Shown here: positions 1 to 8,450 of the stretch, in pieces
Numbering within the stretch: position 1 is the first letter of the stretch
Layout: the number at the start of each line of letters is the position of its first letter
DNA from: an uncultured Duncaniella sp.
Lineage (GTDB): Bacteria; Bacteroidota; Bacteroidia; Bacteroidales; Muribaculaceae
Assembly (NCBI GenBank): GCA_910576785.1
Contig: CAJTJG010000002.1
Location: 1-64,000 of the forward strand
Reading direction: 5' to 3'
DNA: 64,000 bases
The notes under the pieces: model-generated
Told to the model about the DNA's origin: nothing
The model's input: the letters and a program-made list of their open reading frames with translations, nothing else
Databases searched by the model: none
Made by a program: the position numbers and the translations under genes

Positions 1-101
1 TGACCTGTGCCGGGAGCGGCCTGCACGGTGATCTTGGCATTGGGGCCACCGTTCTGAGTGTTGATCTGTGTGCCTATGGCCATGTCATCGAAATTGATGA
101 C
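1..101. repeat. Direct repeat copy A of the tandem gene duplication
   Basis: Bases 1-101 match 1270-1370 at 100 of 101 positions (only position 72 differs, g versus a). The match covers the start of the mature part of both paralogues and probably extends left, out of the window. It stops within the signal-peptide region, where the two genes differ. Confidence 0.95.
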
Positions 102-179
102 AACCTTATCCTCAACCGTCTTAGCCGAGAGAGGAAGAGCCATCATGAGCGCTGCAGCAATTGTGAGTTGTGTTTTCAT
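1..179 (-). CDS. N-terminal part of a secreted xylan-PUL module protein, cut by the window edge
   Basis: The frame opens with ATG at 179 on the minus strand and runs off the left edge, so about 59 residues are visible. It starts with a signal peptide (MKTQLTIAAALMMALPLSA) and continues with KTVEDKVVINFDDMAIGTQ. From residue 27 onward it is almost identical to the start of the next gene (198-1454), including the INTQNGGPNAKITVQ stretch. It is therefore a tandem paralogue and probably another secreted carbohydrate-binding module protein. It lies 18 bp after the stop of its paralogue in the same direction and would be the next cistron of the xylan operon. Only the N-terminus is seen, so domain content beyond the first module cannot be judged. 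Confidence 0.85.
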   Translation of the reverse strand, partial: MKTQLTIAAALMMALPLSAKTVEDKVVINFDDMAIGTQINTQNGGPNAKITVQAAPGTG

Positions 180-197
180 TGTATAAACCAATTAGAG

Positions 198-1454
198 TTA
201 TTTTACAAGATATTTCTTGCCATTGACAATGTAGAGTCCGGCGGGGAGAGTGTGGATGTCGGCCTTGTCGGCAGTCTTCATCACACGGATACCCATGAGG
301 TTGTATACCTCATATACGGCGGGCTCAACAGCTATTACGGTGTCGGCTATACCGGTCTGGCCACCCTCCTTCACAATGAAAGCGAGATTGTCCATATAGT
401 AGTCAGCGGCGCCTGAGGTGGTACCGGCCACGATGTCGAACTCGTTGAGCTTCTTCTGCTCGTCGGTGAACTCGATGTTCTGATTGGGGTTGGTGGCCGA
501 ACCGTCGAACATGATACGGATACCGCCACGCTTCCATACGTTGTCAACACAACCGAAGTCGGCACCTGCCGATCCGGGGTTATTGGCAGCCACACCGGCT
601 ACCTCCATGCGGATACCGCCTCCATAGAGGCCACTGGACTGGGGTGCCTTGATGTCGAACACAATACCCTTGTAGTCGCCCAGAGTCTTGCCTTCGGGAA
701 GCACCACATGGAACTTGGGGGTGGACCATGCCGCGGGAGTCTCGCCATCGGCACAGATGTGGAGAGCCTTGCCGCTCACACCATCCGGATCGTCCTCAAC
801 AACGGCCTTGCCTCCACCGGTCATGGCATATGTAGTGCCATACTCGTCATTTTCAAAGTCGGCGATGGGCCATGTCTCCTCAACCTCGCGGGAGAAATAG
901 AGGGTGACGTTGTCAACCCAGTAGTCGGAGCCGGGGAAAACACCCATGCTGACATCAAACTTGGAGTTGAGAGCTATGGAAGCAAGTTTCTCCTTAAGCT
1001 CGGAGCCTTCGAGATCGGTGTCCATGTCGACATCGACAGTGAACCATGTGTTGAGCTCCTTATTGTCCTTAGCCTCAAACTCGGTCTTGGACTGACGGGC
1101 GAGATCAATGAAGGGGTTGCCATGAGTGTTGGTGCGGTAGAGGTCGAAGGTGATGCGCTTGAGGTCGCCCAGGGTATAGCCTTCGGGAGCAGCTACATCC
1201 ACGAGACGGGCGTTGGTATACCAGGCTGCACCGTCACCGTTGTCGGAAGTGAAATTGATGGCGTTGCCATGACCTGTGCCGGGAGCGGCCTGCACGGTGA
1301 TCTTGGCATTGGGGCCACCGTTCTGAGTGTTGATCTGTGTACCTATGGCCATGTCATCGAAATTGATGACGACTGTCTCTTCAACTGACTTGGCCGAAAG
1401 TGACGCCGCCGACATAAGGAAGCCGACAGCTACGGGAAAGTAAAGGTGCTTCAT
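198..1454 (-). CDS. Secreted two-module carbohydrate-binding-like protein with a C-terminal sorting-type tail
   Basis: This 418-residue protein has a signal peptide (residues 1-21) without a lipobox cysteine. Two jelly-roll-like modules follow at about 25-190 and 196-362. Both end in a D-[YN]-[YW]-x-D-N-[VL] strand (SDYWVDNVTLYF, ADYYMDNLAFIV). The second module closely resembles the two modules inserted in the GH10-like protein at 6159-8420, sharing DDPDG-SG, GLYG-G and a MFDGSA segment. Residues 369-418 (VYNLMGIRVMK, LPAGLYIV, NGKKYLVK) resemble a Bacteroidota Por-type C-terminal secretion or surface-sorting tail. No catalytic residues are recognisable. As the penultimate visible cistron of the xylan operon, it is probably a secreted or surface xylan-binding protein. 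That role is inferred from module sharing, not shown. Confidence 0.75.
   Translation of the reverse strand: MKHLYFPVAVGFLMSAASLSAKSVEETVVINFDDMAIGTQINTQNGGPNAKITVQAAPGTGHGNAINFTSDNGDGAAWYTNARLVDVAAPEGYTLGDLKRITFDLYRTNTHGNPFIDLARQSKTEFEAKDNKELNTWFTVDVDMDTDLEGSELKEKLASIALNSKFDVSMGVFPGSDYWVDNVTLYFSREVEETWPIADFENDEYGTTYAMTGGGKAVVEDDPDGVSGKALHICADGETPAAWSTPKFHVVLPEGKTLGDYKGIVFDIKAPQSSGLYGGGIRMEVAGVAANNPGSAGADFGCVDNVWKRGGIRIMFDGSATNPNQNIEFTDEQKKLNEFDIVAGTTSGAADYYMDNLAFIVKEGGQTGIADTVIAVEPAVYEVYNLMGIRVMKTADKADIHTLPAGLYIVNGKKYLVK
1270..1370. repeat. Direct repeat copy B of the tandem gene duplication
   Basis: Second copy of the 101-bp near-identical segment (100/101 with bases 1-101). It lies inside the coding region of the 418-residue protein, just after its signal peptide. 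Near-identity at synonymous positions argues for recent duplication or gene conversion. Confidence 0.95.
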
Positions 1455-1509
1455 GGAAATTTTTGAATTTTGATTTTTGTGTGTTTTGGTAATTTATAAA
1501 TAATAGGGC

Positions 1510-1548
1510 ATGCTGAATGCCGGGGATTGATGGTCCGGCATTCAGCAT
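1510..1548 (-). promoter_or_regulatory. Intercistronic stem-loop between GH98 and the module protein
   Basis: A perfect 14-bp inverted repeat (arms 1510-1523 and 1535-1548, arm ATGCTGAATGCCGG) with an 11-nt loop fills most of the 108-bp gap. No U-tract follows on the minus strand, so it looks more like an RNA-stabilising or attenuating hairpin than a full terminator. Confidence 0.7.
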
Positions 1549-1562
1549 ACCGGCTCTTATAG

Positions 1563-4388
1563 TCAGAGTCTCTCGATGATGATATTATCAATGTAGAGAT
1601 CGCCGGGGGCAGCAGCCGTAGAACGAAGTTCGACGGTGTTGACGCCGGTCTTGAACGTAGCGGGCATGGATACGGTCTCCCATACGTTGTTGTCATCGGG
1701 AGTGGCTGTGAACTGCACGGTGCCCATCTTCGCTCCGTTGACATAGAGATCGACGGTGGAGACGGAGGCCTGCGGGGCACGGTAGCGTATCTGCACCGTG
1801 TGCATCCCCTCAGCACTGAGGAGGAACTCATCGCGCACAGCCGCCGAACCGCTGCGGCCATATGATATGTAGCCCTGGCCGGTGTAATTGCGGATGGGGT
1901 CGTTGTAACCACCTGTGATGGAGCGCGAGATGTTCTTGTAGTCGAAGCATTCGGCCTCATGCTGGAGAGCGCCGGTGTACTTCTGCGGCGAAGCGGGCAC
2001 AATGAGGGTGGCGGGTGTCACGGCAGTCTCACGTCCGGTTGCCGTTCCGGAGGCACCGATGGTGATATCGACCGGACCATTGTGGGTGACAGTGAGTGTA
2101 AACACACCATCGGCCCATGCCTCCTCAGTCTTGAGGGTGGCATCCTGACGGGGAATGGCCGTGCATGATGGACGCGACGAGCATCCGTAGATACGGAATG
2201 TCTCCGTCTTCTGCTTGCCCGAGGGATCATAGTTGGTGAGGTAGCAGGTGAGACGGTTGGCATATTCACGGAACACACCGGTGGAGAACTTATTGAAGCT
2301 CAGCTCCATGCGCGAGGCGGTGTTGTACTTGAAGGGGATCGATGCGGAGCGGAGATCCTTGTAGGGGTTGTAGACCACCCACAGGTTCTCATGGCGTCCG
2401 GCATAGAGATCGCCGGTGTACTCCTCGGGGAAGAGAGCGTCAAACTCCGATTTCTTCTTCGAGATGTCGGCCCACATGGAGTTGGCGCTCGAAGCGAGCA
2501 CCTTGTGGGCAAACGTCTGCGACTGCGCATCGGTGAGCTCGTAGCAGAGGGGAATGGTGGGATAGCGTCCCGACTTCTTGAGATAGAAATGATTGTCCTG
2601 AAGATTCTGGTCAAAGTCAAGACGGTAGAGACCCTCATGGAGTGACAGAGGCGTGCAGTACTTGGCACGGTCATCACCCGAGGTGACATCCTGGAGCACG
2701 ATAAGTTTGGAACGGTCGATCACCTCCTGACGGGTGAGGATACGGATAGTACCGTCGAGGATCTTGCGGAAGAGGTCGATATTGATATTGTCGAACTGCG
2801 GGAATGTCTCCCATGCGCGGGTCTTGAAACCGTCGCCGGCATCAATGGCCGACACCTCCTTGAAGTCCTGCTGCCATATCAGCTCGGGACCGTCAATGAC
2901 AGTCTGTCCGGTCAGGGCTATATGCTCAAGCTGGAGAGCCGCACCGGCTGCGGTGGGATAATCCTTGTCGCCGTAGTACTCGCCCTGCTGATCGTTCCAC
3001 GCACACTGGTCGAAACGTATGCCGTAGTTGCCGGCAACGCCTGAGAGCCATGTGCCGAGACACATTGACTCAACGTCAAAGAACATGCCCGACTGCGTAT
3101 ACTTCTCGCACATCACGAAGTTCTGCGCATACTTCTTGGCCGCGGCAGCGAAACCGGGGTTGCGCTTCACCATGGCGATGGGATTGATGGGGGCCGACCA
3201 ATAGTTGGAGCAGAAGCTGACCACAAGGTAACCACCATACTCATTGGTGAGCTTGAGGAGATGCTCCCAATGGGCCACACGCTGTGTCCACGACGGCGAG
3301 TAGAGCGCATCAGTGCTGTCAAAGCCCCAGAACTGCTCGCAATAGTTGAAGCCAAGGAAGTTGGGATAGGAGAAGAACTCCTTGTACAATGAGAACTTAG
3401 GATCGTTGAAATCCTCGTAGGAGGCCACGTCGGGGAAATGGCAATAACCGCCGGACGCGGGCTGGATCATGGCCCATACATTGTGCTCGCCACATACACG
3501 GAGCCATGACTTGACAATCTCGTAGCCATATTCGCTCACCTTGAAGCGTCCGGTGGACTCATCGTGGCTCACGGAGAGGGAGAGGTTGAATATCACATAA
3601 GGTTTGATGTCGTCAGGTATCAGCGCCATGATCTTCTCGGGATCGGCATAATTCCATGAGTCGATATGCACAAGCCATGCGGGCTGTGTCGGCGAGATGG
3701 GACGGCGCAGGTTGCCCATCGGCACAGGATCGGGATCCTGGTTCTGCTTCACGACCGGGAGCGAGATAGCCGGCGACGAGCCGTTGAACTCAAATTTCAC
3801 AGCTGTGGCGTCATCGTTGAAAGCCACGCCGCGGAAACGGCTCGTCACTTTGCCGGCCTCGAGGGTCTGCGGGAGGGTCGAGGTCTTGCCGTTGAGTTTC
3901 ACTGTCCAGTGTCCGTCGGCATCAACACCTACCACGGGTGTGAGCTTATTGTCGGCGAGCACCTTGTGACGGTCGGATGTCTCGATGTTAAGCCAGCTGC
4001 CGTCAAGATCCCAATAGTACTCATCTCCATCGGCCCTGGCGATTACCGCCGGGGCATAGACAGTGGTCTCTCCCCCACCCTTTATAGGGTCGATGGCTGT
4101 ATAGAGGTTGAACGACGAGCCGTCGGAGAGCTCCACCTTGAATGCGTTGCCCTTTGTGCCCGAGGGGGAGAAAGTCTTCACCTGCAGGTCGCGCGACTGT
4201 GCATCGACAAGGCGGTATTCGGCACGGATGTTGGTGTTGATCTGCTCGACGGTGGCGCCTGACTCAGGCTTGACAACCGGAGCCGGCTGCTCGACATTAT
4301 CATCCTTGCACCCGGCCAGGGTGGTGATGGCCACCACCGAGGCGAGGATGCAGGACGTAAATGAATCAAAGATTCTGCGTGTGAACAT
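1563..4388 (-). CDS. GH98-family lipoprotein, probable endo-xylanase, with C-terminal CBM
   Basis: The 941-residue protein has a lipobox (LAGC, Cys27). Residues 40-215 form an N-terminal region of the DUF4988 type (YYWDLDGSWL). Residues 226-660 carry a GH98 catalytic domain: RRPISPTQPAWLVHIDSWNY at 228-247, SGGYCHF, FNYCEQFWGF with candidate acid Glu351, MCEKYTQ, and VIDGPELIW. Residues 808-941 form a CBM6/35-like jelly roll (EAECFDYKN to YIDNIIIERL). GH98 includes blood-group endo-beta-galactosidases and, as known from a Bacteroides ovatus xylan PUL, an endo-xylanase acting on complex glucuronoarabinoxylan. Here GH30, GH115, GH43 and xus neighbours favour the xylanase role. It lies 39 bp downstream of GH30 in the same operon and is probably surface-anchored. 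Family assignment is firm; substrate is inferred from context. Confidence 0.85.
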   Translation of the reverse strand: MFTRRIFDSFTSCILASVVAITTLAGCKDDNVEQPAPVVKPESGATVEQINTNIRAEYRLVDAQSRDLQVKTFSPSGTKGNAFKVELSDGSSFNLYTAIDPIKGGGETTVYAPAVIARADGDEYYWDLDGSWLNIETSDRHKVLADNKLTPVVGVDADGHWTVKLNGKTSTLPQTLEAGKVTSRFRGVAFNDDATAVKFEFNGSSPAISLPVVKQNQDPDPVPMGNLRRPISPTQPAWLVHIDSWNYADPEKIMALIPDDIKPYVIFNLSLSVSHDESTGRFKVSEYGYEIVKSWLRVCGEHNVWAMIQPASGGYCHFPDVASYEDFNDPKFSLYKEFFSYPNFLGFNYCEQFWGFDSTDALYSPSWTQRVAHWEHLLKLTNEYGGYLVVSFCSNYWSAPINPIAMVKRNPGFAAAAKKYAQNFVMCEKYTQSGMFFDVESMCLGTWLSGVAGNYGIRFDQCAWNDQQGEYYGDKDYPTAAGAALQLEHIALTGQTVIDGPELIWQQDFKEVSAIDAGDGFKTRAWETFPQFDNINIDLFRKILDGTIRILTRQEVIDRSKLIVLQDVTSGDDRAKYCTPLSLHEGLYRLDFDQNLQDNHFYLKKSGRYPTIPLCYELTDAQSQTFAHKVLASSANSMWADISKKKSEFDALFPEEYTGDLYAGRHENLWVVYNPYKDLRSASIPFKYNTASRMELSFNKFSTGVFREYANRLTCYLTNYDPSGKQKTETFRIYGCSSRPSCTAIPRQDATLKTEEAWADGVFTLTVTHNGPVDITIGASGTATGRETAVTPATLIVPASPQKYTGALQHEAECFDYKNISRSITGGYNDPIRNYTGQGYISYGRSGSAAVRDEFLLSAEGMHTVQIRYRAPQASVSTVDLYVNGAKMGTVQFTATPDDNNVWETVSMPATFKTGVNTVELRSTAAAPGDLYIDNIIIERL

Positions 4389-4427
4389 ATATATCAGATT
4401 TCAGATAATACAGGTTGTGTTGCAGCG

Positions 4428-6074
4428 TCAGAGTCTGATCCTTACGGAGGTGATGCTGAACGGCTGGAGGGTTACTCCCACACCGGCGCCCGAGGCGAGC
4501 ACACGGGCATCGGCAGGCTGCATGTTGACATCGGCATCGGTGTAAATGCCCTCGCAGGACTTGGCTCCGCTGATACCGAGGTTGACGAAGAGCGGCTCTC
4601 CACGCATGTTGAGCGCCACGACAGTCACTTCCGTGCCTGCCTCGTTGACATAGGCAGTGGCCATGAGTTTCTCATTGGTACCGTCGATATGCACACGTGT
4701 GGTCGAGGAGGCATACTTGGCATAGTGGGCCATGATATATCCGTTCTTTGTGATCTCGCCAGAGGGTACCGGCGAACGCTTGTCATCATCGCCCATGAGA
4801 CCATAGAAACGCTTGAGATACCAATATACGTAGGCCGATCCGAATCCCTCCATGGTCATGTGTATCTCCTTGGCGAGATTGTTGAGACAGTAGTCCCACT
4901 TGCCGAAGATCCACTTGGAGGAGTCTTCCTCGCTCTCACCATCGTTGAAGAGATGCTCGGTCATCCACCAGGTCTTGCCAGTGATGCGGCCATAGATACC
5001 TGTGATATACTTGTGACGCTCGTTGACATAGCTTGAGCTAAGATCTGTGAAGCCCTGATAGAGGTGACCGGCGATAATGTCGGTGTTGGTCATAGCGGCG
5101 GGATTGTTGATGACAGCGTCGGTGTAGTCGGGACGCATGCCGCATGTCTCGGGCGACATGAGCTTGACTCCAGTGGCGCGGATGCGGGCACCATAATTCA
5201 CCACGAAGTCCACAACCTCGGCAGGAGTCCAGTAGGTGAACTCCATGTCGGGCTCGTTCTGCATGGACACGGCATAGAGATTGATGCCATTCTGCTTCAT
5301 GTACTCGATGTACTTGATGATATGGTCGGCATAAGCGCCATAGTTCTCATGCTTGAGATGCTTGGTCTGGTTACCGTTGTAGTCCACCTTGTCGGCGAGC
5401 GCATCGGTGCAGTCCCACGGACAAGCGAAGATGACGGCACCTTGAGCCTGAGCATACTTGGCAGCCTCCACGTCGGTGCTCCAGTCCGACTCGTTGGGAT
5501 AGATCATGAGTCGCATTACGGTATAGCCCATGCCGTCGGTGGAATAGAGCTTCTCGATCTCCTCCTGGGTGGGCATATAGGAACGGCACCAGATGATGGG
5601 GTCGTACATGCCGCCGAAGCCGACAACAGGCTGATACTTCGTGGCAGGGTCAATCATAAGATCAGTATGAGCGTTGGCCGAAGACTGGCTTATCTTCACG
5701 GCGGTGCGCTCGCCTGTGAGGCTGTTGACCACCCAGAGTTTCTGCTGGCGGTCAGCCACGCCGGTGTTCTCGCCGTAGGCCACAGTGACGAGGGCGTAGG
5801 TGCGCTCATCGCCCTGAGGCTGACCGGAAGAGGGGGTAAAGGATGTGATGATATTGTCATCGGTGGCGTCGTCGCCGGGAAGGATCTCCCATGCAGCATT
5901 GCGGCACTCTATGCGGAGTGTGGCCTCGCCGGCTGTGTAGGGGACGGTGAGAGCGGTCTGGAGCGGACGCACGAAGCGGTCGGCAGCCTGACGTACAATC
6001 TCGTCGTCATCATCGCAGCTCCACACGAGCACAGGGAGCATGAAGAGGACCAGAAGGCGTGATAAGTATTTCAT
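4428..6074 (-). CDS. GH30-family endo-xylanase-like lipoprotein with BACON domain
   Basis: The 548-residue protein has lipobox Cys20 (VWSC). Residues 30-132 form a BACON-like beta-sandwich, and a GH30 barrel plus side beta-domain follows from about 137 to 548. The acid/base is expected at Glu274 in SMQNEPD and the nucleophile at Glu373 in WWMTEHLF, both present. VGFGGMYDP near 151 is the GH30 start motif. The C-terminal side domain (VTVVALNMRG to ITSVRIRL) matches the GH30 beta-structure. GH30 includes glucuronoxylanases that need a glucuronic acid side chain, which would fit the GH115 alpha-glucuronidase and GH43 enzymes of this locus. With the GH10-like gene degenerate, GH30 and GH98 are the only visible endo-acting xylanase candidates. 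The subfamily is not determined. Confidence 0.87.
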   Translation of the reverse strand: MKYLSRLLVLFMLPVLVWSCDDDDEIVRQAADRFVRPLQTALTVPYTAGEATLRIECRNAAWEILPGDDATDDNIITSFTPSSGQPQGDERTYALVTVAYGENTGVADRQQKLWVVNSLTGERTAVKISQSSANAHTDLMIDPATKYQPVVGFGGMYDPIIWCRSYMPTQEEIEKLYSTDGMGYTVMRLMIYPNESDWSTDVEAAKYAQAQGAVIFACPWDCTDALADKVDYNGNQTKHLKHENYGAYADHIIKYIEYMKQNGINLYAVSMQNEPDMEFTYWTPAEVVDFVVNYGARIRATGVKLMSPETCGMRPDYTDAVINNPAAMTNTDIIAGHLYQGFTDLSSSYVNERHKYITGIYGRITGKTWWMTEHLFNDGESEEDSSKWIFGKWDYCLNNLAKEIHMTMEGFGSAYVYWYLKRFYGLMGDDDKRSPVPSGEITKNGYIMAHYAKYASSTTRVHIDGTNEKLMATAYVNEAGTEVTVVALNMRGEPLFVNLGISGAKSCEGIYTDADVNMQPADARVLASGAGVGVTLQPFSITSVRIRL

Positions 6075-6107
6075 AAAAGTAGGTTTTACTGTGTTTCGGT
6101 GAATTAA

Positions 6108-6152
6108 AATGTCCCGCGGAGACGCCGGAGACGGAAGTCTCCGCAGGACATT
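6108..6152 (-). promoter_or_regulatory. Intercistronic stem-loop between GH10-like gene and GH30
   Basis: A 16-bp inverted repeat (arms 6108-6123 and 6137-6152, one G-T wobble) occupies the 84-bp gap between two co-directional genes. There is no clear U-run after it. It may set the relative mRNA level of binding genes upstream and enzyme genes downstream. Confidence 0.7.
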
Positions 6153-6158
6153 TCGTTA

Positions 6159-8420
6159 TCAATTGATATTGCCTAATCCGTTGACAATTCCTTCGTAGAC
6201 GAGAGTACGGTTGCTGTTGGCGTTCCACGGAGCCACGCAGGCGTCGGCATCGTATACCTTGCCCACGGAGAAGCCCACGGCCTTGTCGGCGAGAAGCGAG
6301 CGGAATGTCTTCAGCACGAGTGTGTGGAAACCGGCGCTCTCGGAGAGGACGTTCTGAAGCTCGGCCTTGCGCTCCTCCTTGTAGAACTCGGTGGCACGGA
6401 GATCATCGCCGGCCTTGTCGGTGATGCGGAGGGTGAAGTCGCTGATGCGCACCTTGCGGCCGGTGGCGACCAGACGGTGCATCATCTCATCAAGAGCGGT
6501 CACATAGCCGGCCTGCTTGTCGGCATCGAGAGTATAGACCGCGTGGAGAAGGATGTTGAGACCCTCGATCTCCACACCTGTAGCCTCGATGGCGCTCACG
6601 GCCTCGGCGAGACGGTCAATCTTGTCGGCTGCGGTGGCGTCAAGGTCGATGCTCTGGCTTACGAAGAACTTGAGCTGACGCTCGCCGGCAGCCTCGCGGG
6701 CCATGGCCACGGCGCGGGCCACATAGCTGTCATGTCCGAGATATTCTCCCCAATCAAAGAATGAGGGATCAGAGGCCGATGTGAGGGGCTGCGAGCAGAT
6801 ATCATAGGTGTCCACACCCTCGCCGGCAGCGCTGACCACAGCTGTGATCCATGCGTTGAGGGCATCGGCAAGGAGCTGATCCTTCTCCTCGGGAGTCTTC
6901 TCGATGATGGTGTCGTCGGTGTTGATCTCACGTGTGAACACGATGTTGTCTATCCAGTAGTTGCCTGATCCGGTGCCCGAACCGATGGTGAGATCAAACT
7001 CGGTGAGTTCCTTCTCGGCTGCGGTAAGCTCGACATTCTGGTTGGCCTCGGCAGCCGAGCCGTCGAACATTATGAGTATGCCGTTGCGGTTCCACACATT
7101 GCCGCCCATACATCCGAAACCGGAGGGACCGGCGAGCACACGGAAGTCAGTGGTGGTGTTTATGCCCAGACGGACGCCACTGCCGTAGAGACCGGTGGAA
7201 CCGTCGCCGCGGAAGTCGACGCTGAGGCTCTTGTAGTCGCCGAGCTTATGGCCGTCGGGGAGCACGATGTGGAATGTGGGGTGCGACTGGTTGGCGGGCT
7301 CGGCATCGCTTCCGATATGGAGCACGTTGCCGCTCTTGCCATCGGGGTCAGCCTCGACAACGGCGGTGGAGTTGCCCGTCATGGGGAACTTGTCGCCGGG
7401 TTTGCAGTTCTCGAAGTCCACGAGCACATCACGACCGGTGTCATCGCCGGCTATCTCCCACTCCATGCGGACGTTGTCGATATAGTAGTTGCCGGATCCG
7501 GTGGCCGAACCCACACGGAATTTCACCTTGGTCATCTCCTTGTCAGCAGCGCTGAGATTGGCCTGGTTGATGTCGAGCATGATGAGGTTGCGTCCCCACT
7601 GGTTGTCGGCGCAGCCGAATGACTGGCAGTTGCCGTAGGTGTGCTCGATATAATTGCCGGTGGCATCGCAGATGTAGAGACGTAGGCCCTGACCGTAGAG
7701 ACCGCCCGAACCGGGGGCCTTGAGGTCGATACGGACACCCTTGCACACGCCGAGTGTCACACCCTCGGTGAGCTCTACCTCGAACTCGGGGTAGGAGTAT
7801 GCAGCACCGTTGCCATCCTCGCCGATGTGGAGCACATGTCCGCTCACACCATCGGGATCATCGGCCACGGCAGCCACCGAGCCGTTGCTCATGGGATAGG
7901 TCTTGCCGATCTCGTCGGCCTCGAAGTCGGCCACCATTATCACTCCCTTTTCAGGCTCTACGGGTACGTAAGGTATCACCACAGGAGCGATGAGGGCATT
8001 GAGATATGTGGCATTCTGGCCGGCGCAGCTGAGGAGCGAGGGGCCGTAGAGAGCCATCTCCTTCTCCTTGCAGAGCGATGCGAGTTCGGCGAGATTGCCA
8101 AGGTCTATGTCGCCGTTGTCGGCCACGGAGGTGCTGTGCATGTAGCTGCCTACGGGCATAACCTCGGTGAAGTTGGTGTAGATGGTGGAGAAGTTCTGCT
8201 CGCGCTTGAGGAACTCGGCGGGATCCACCGTGGCTCCGAGGGCGAGGCCCCCCTCGCCCACATATGACTTGAGGACGTCGAATGTGGCGAGGTAGTCCAG
8301 GAGCGCCTGATCCTCTGGCATGACCGGATCGGGGATCGTGGCAGCATATTTGTCGTCGGTACAGGCCGCGAGCGAGAGAGCCGCGGCGAGCACGCACGCA
8401 TATTTACTTGTCGTTTTCAT
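6159..8420 (-). CDS. Catalytically degenerate GH10-like lipoprotein with two inserted binding modules (xyn10C position)
   Basis: This 753-residue lipoprotein (Cys20, LAAC) is a GH10 fold split by an insert. Residues 45-150 match the GH10 N-terminal half (LKSYVGEGGLALGATVDPAEF). Residues 158-322 and 330-498 are two similar jelly-roll modules. Residues 512-753 match the GH10 C-terminal half, ending YEGIVNGLGNIN. Active GH10 enzymes have WDVVNEP; here it is YDICSQP, so the acid/base Glu is Gln544. The nucleophile segment (S/T-E-x-D) reads ISDFTL with Asp661. The usual GHTLCWH is YGPSLLSC, and the NDYN segment is SQSID. Substrate-cleft residues are thus lost throughout, while His626 remains. Position directly after xusE is where the xylan core carries xyn10C. 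I infer a surface xylan-binding protein evolved from Xyn10C, not an enzyme. Confidence 0.85.
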   Translation of the reverse strand: MKTTSKYACVLAAALSLAACTDDKYAATIPDPVMPEDQALLDYLATFDVLKSYVGEGGLALGATVDPAEFLKREQNFSTIYTNFTEVMPVGSYMHSTSVADNGDIDLGNLAELASLCKEKEMALYGPSLLSCAGQNATYLNALIAPVVIPYVPVEPEKGVIMVADFEADEIGKTYPMSNGSVAAVADDPDGVSGHVLHIGEDGNGAAYSYPEFEVELTEGVTLGVCKGVRIDLKAPGSGGLYGQGLRLYICDATGNYIEHTYGNCQSFGCADNQWGRNLIMLDINQANLSAADKEMTKVKFRVGSATGSGNYYIDNVRMEWEIAGDDTGRDVLVDFENCKPGDKFPMTGNSTAVVEADPDGKSGNVLHIGSDAEPANQSHPTFHIVLPDGHKLGDYKSLSVDFRGDGSTGLYGSGVRLGINTTTDFRVLAGPSGFGCMGGNVWNRNGILIMFDGSAAEANQNVELTAAEKELTEFDLTIGSGTGSGNYWIDNIVFTREINTDDTIIEKTPEEKDQLLADALNAWITAVVSAAGEGVDTYDICSQPLTSASDPSFFDWGEYLGHDSYVARAVAMAREAAGERQLKFFVSQSIDLDATAADKIDRLAEAVSAIEATGVEIEGLNILLHAVYTLDADKQAGYVTALDEMMHRLVATGRKVRISDFTLRITDKAGDDLRATEFYKEERKAELQNVLSESAGFHTLVLKTFRSLLADKAVGFSVGKVYDADACVAPWNANSNRTLVYEGIVNGLGNIN

Positions 8421-8450
8421 GATTGTAATCGGTAATGATAGGGGGATGGA

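Noticed and set aside
1563..4388. Blood-group endo-beta-galactosidase role for the GH98 protein
   Set aside because: The family allows it, but all neighbours (GH30, GH115, GH43, xus core) point to xylan and no fucosidase or galactosaminidase is present.
6159..8420. Annotation as an active GH10 endo-xylanase
   Set aside because: The fold and synteny fit, but both catalytic glutamates and several cleft motifs are substituted, so an activity call would mislead.
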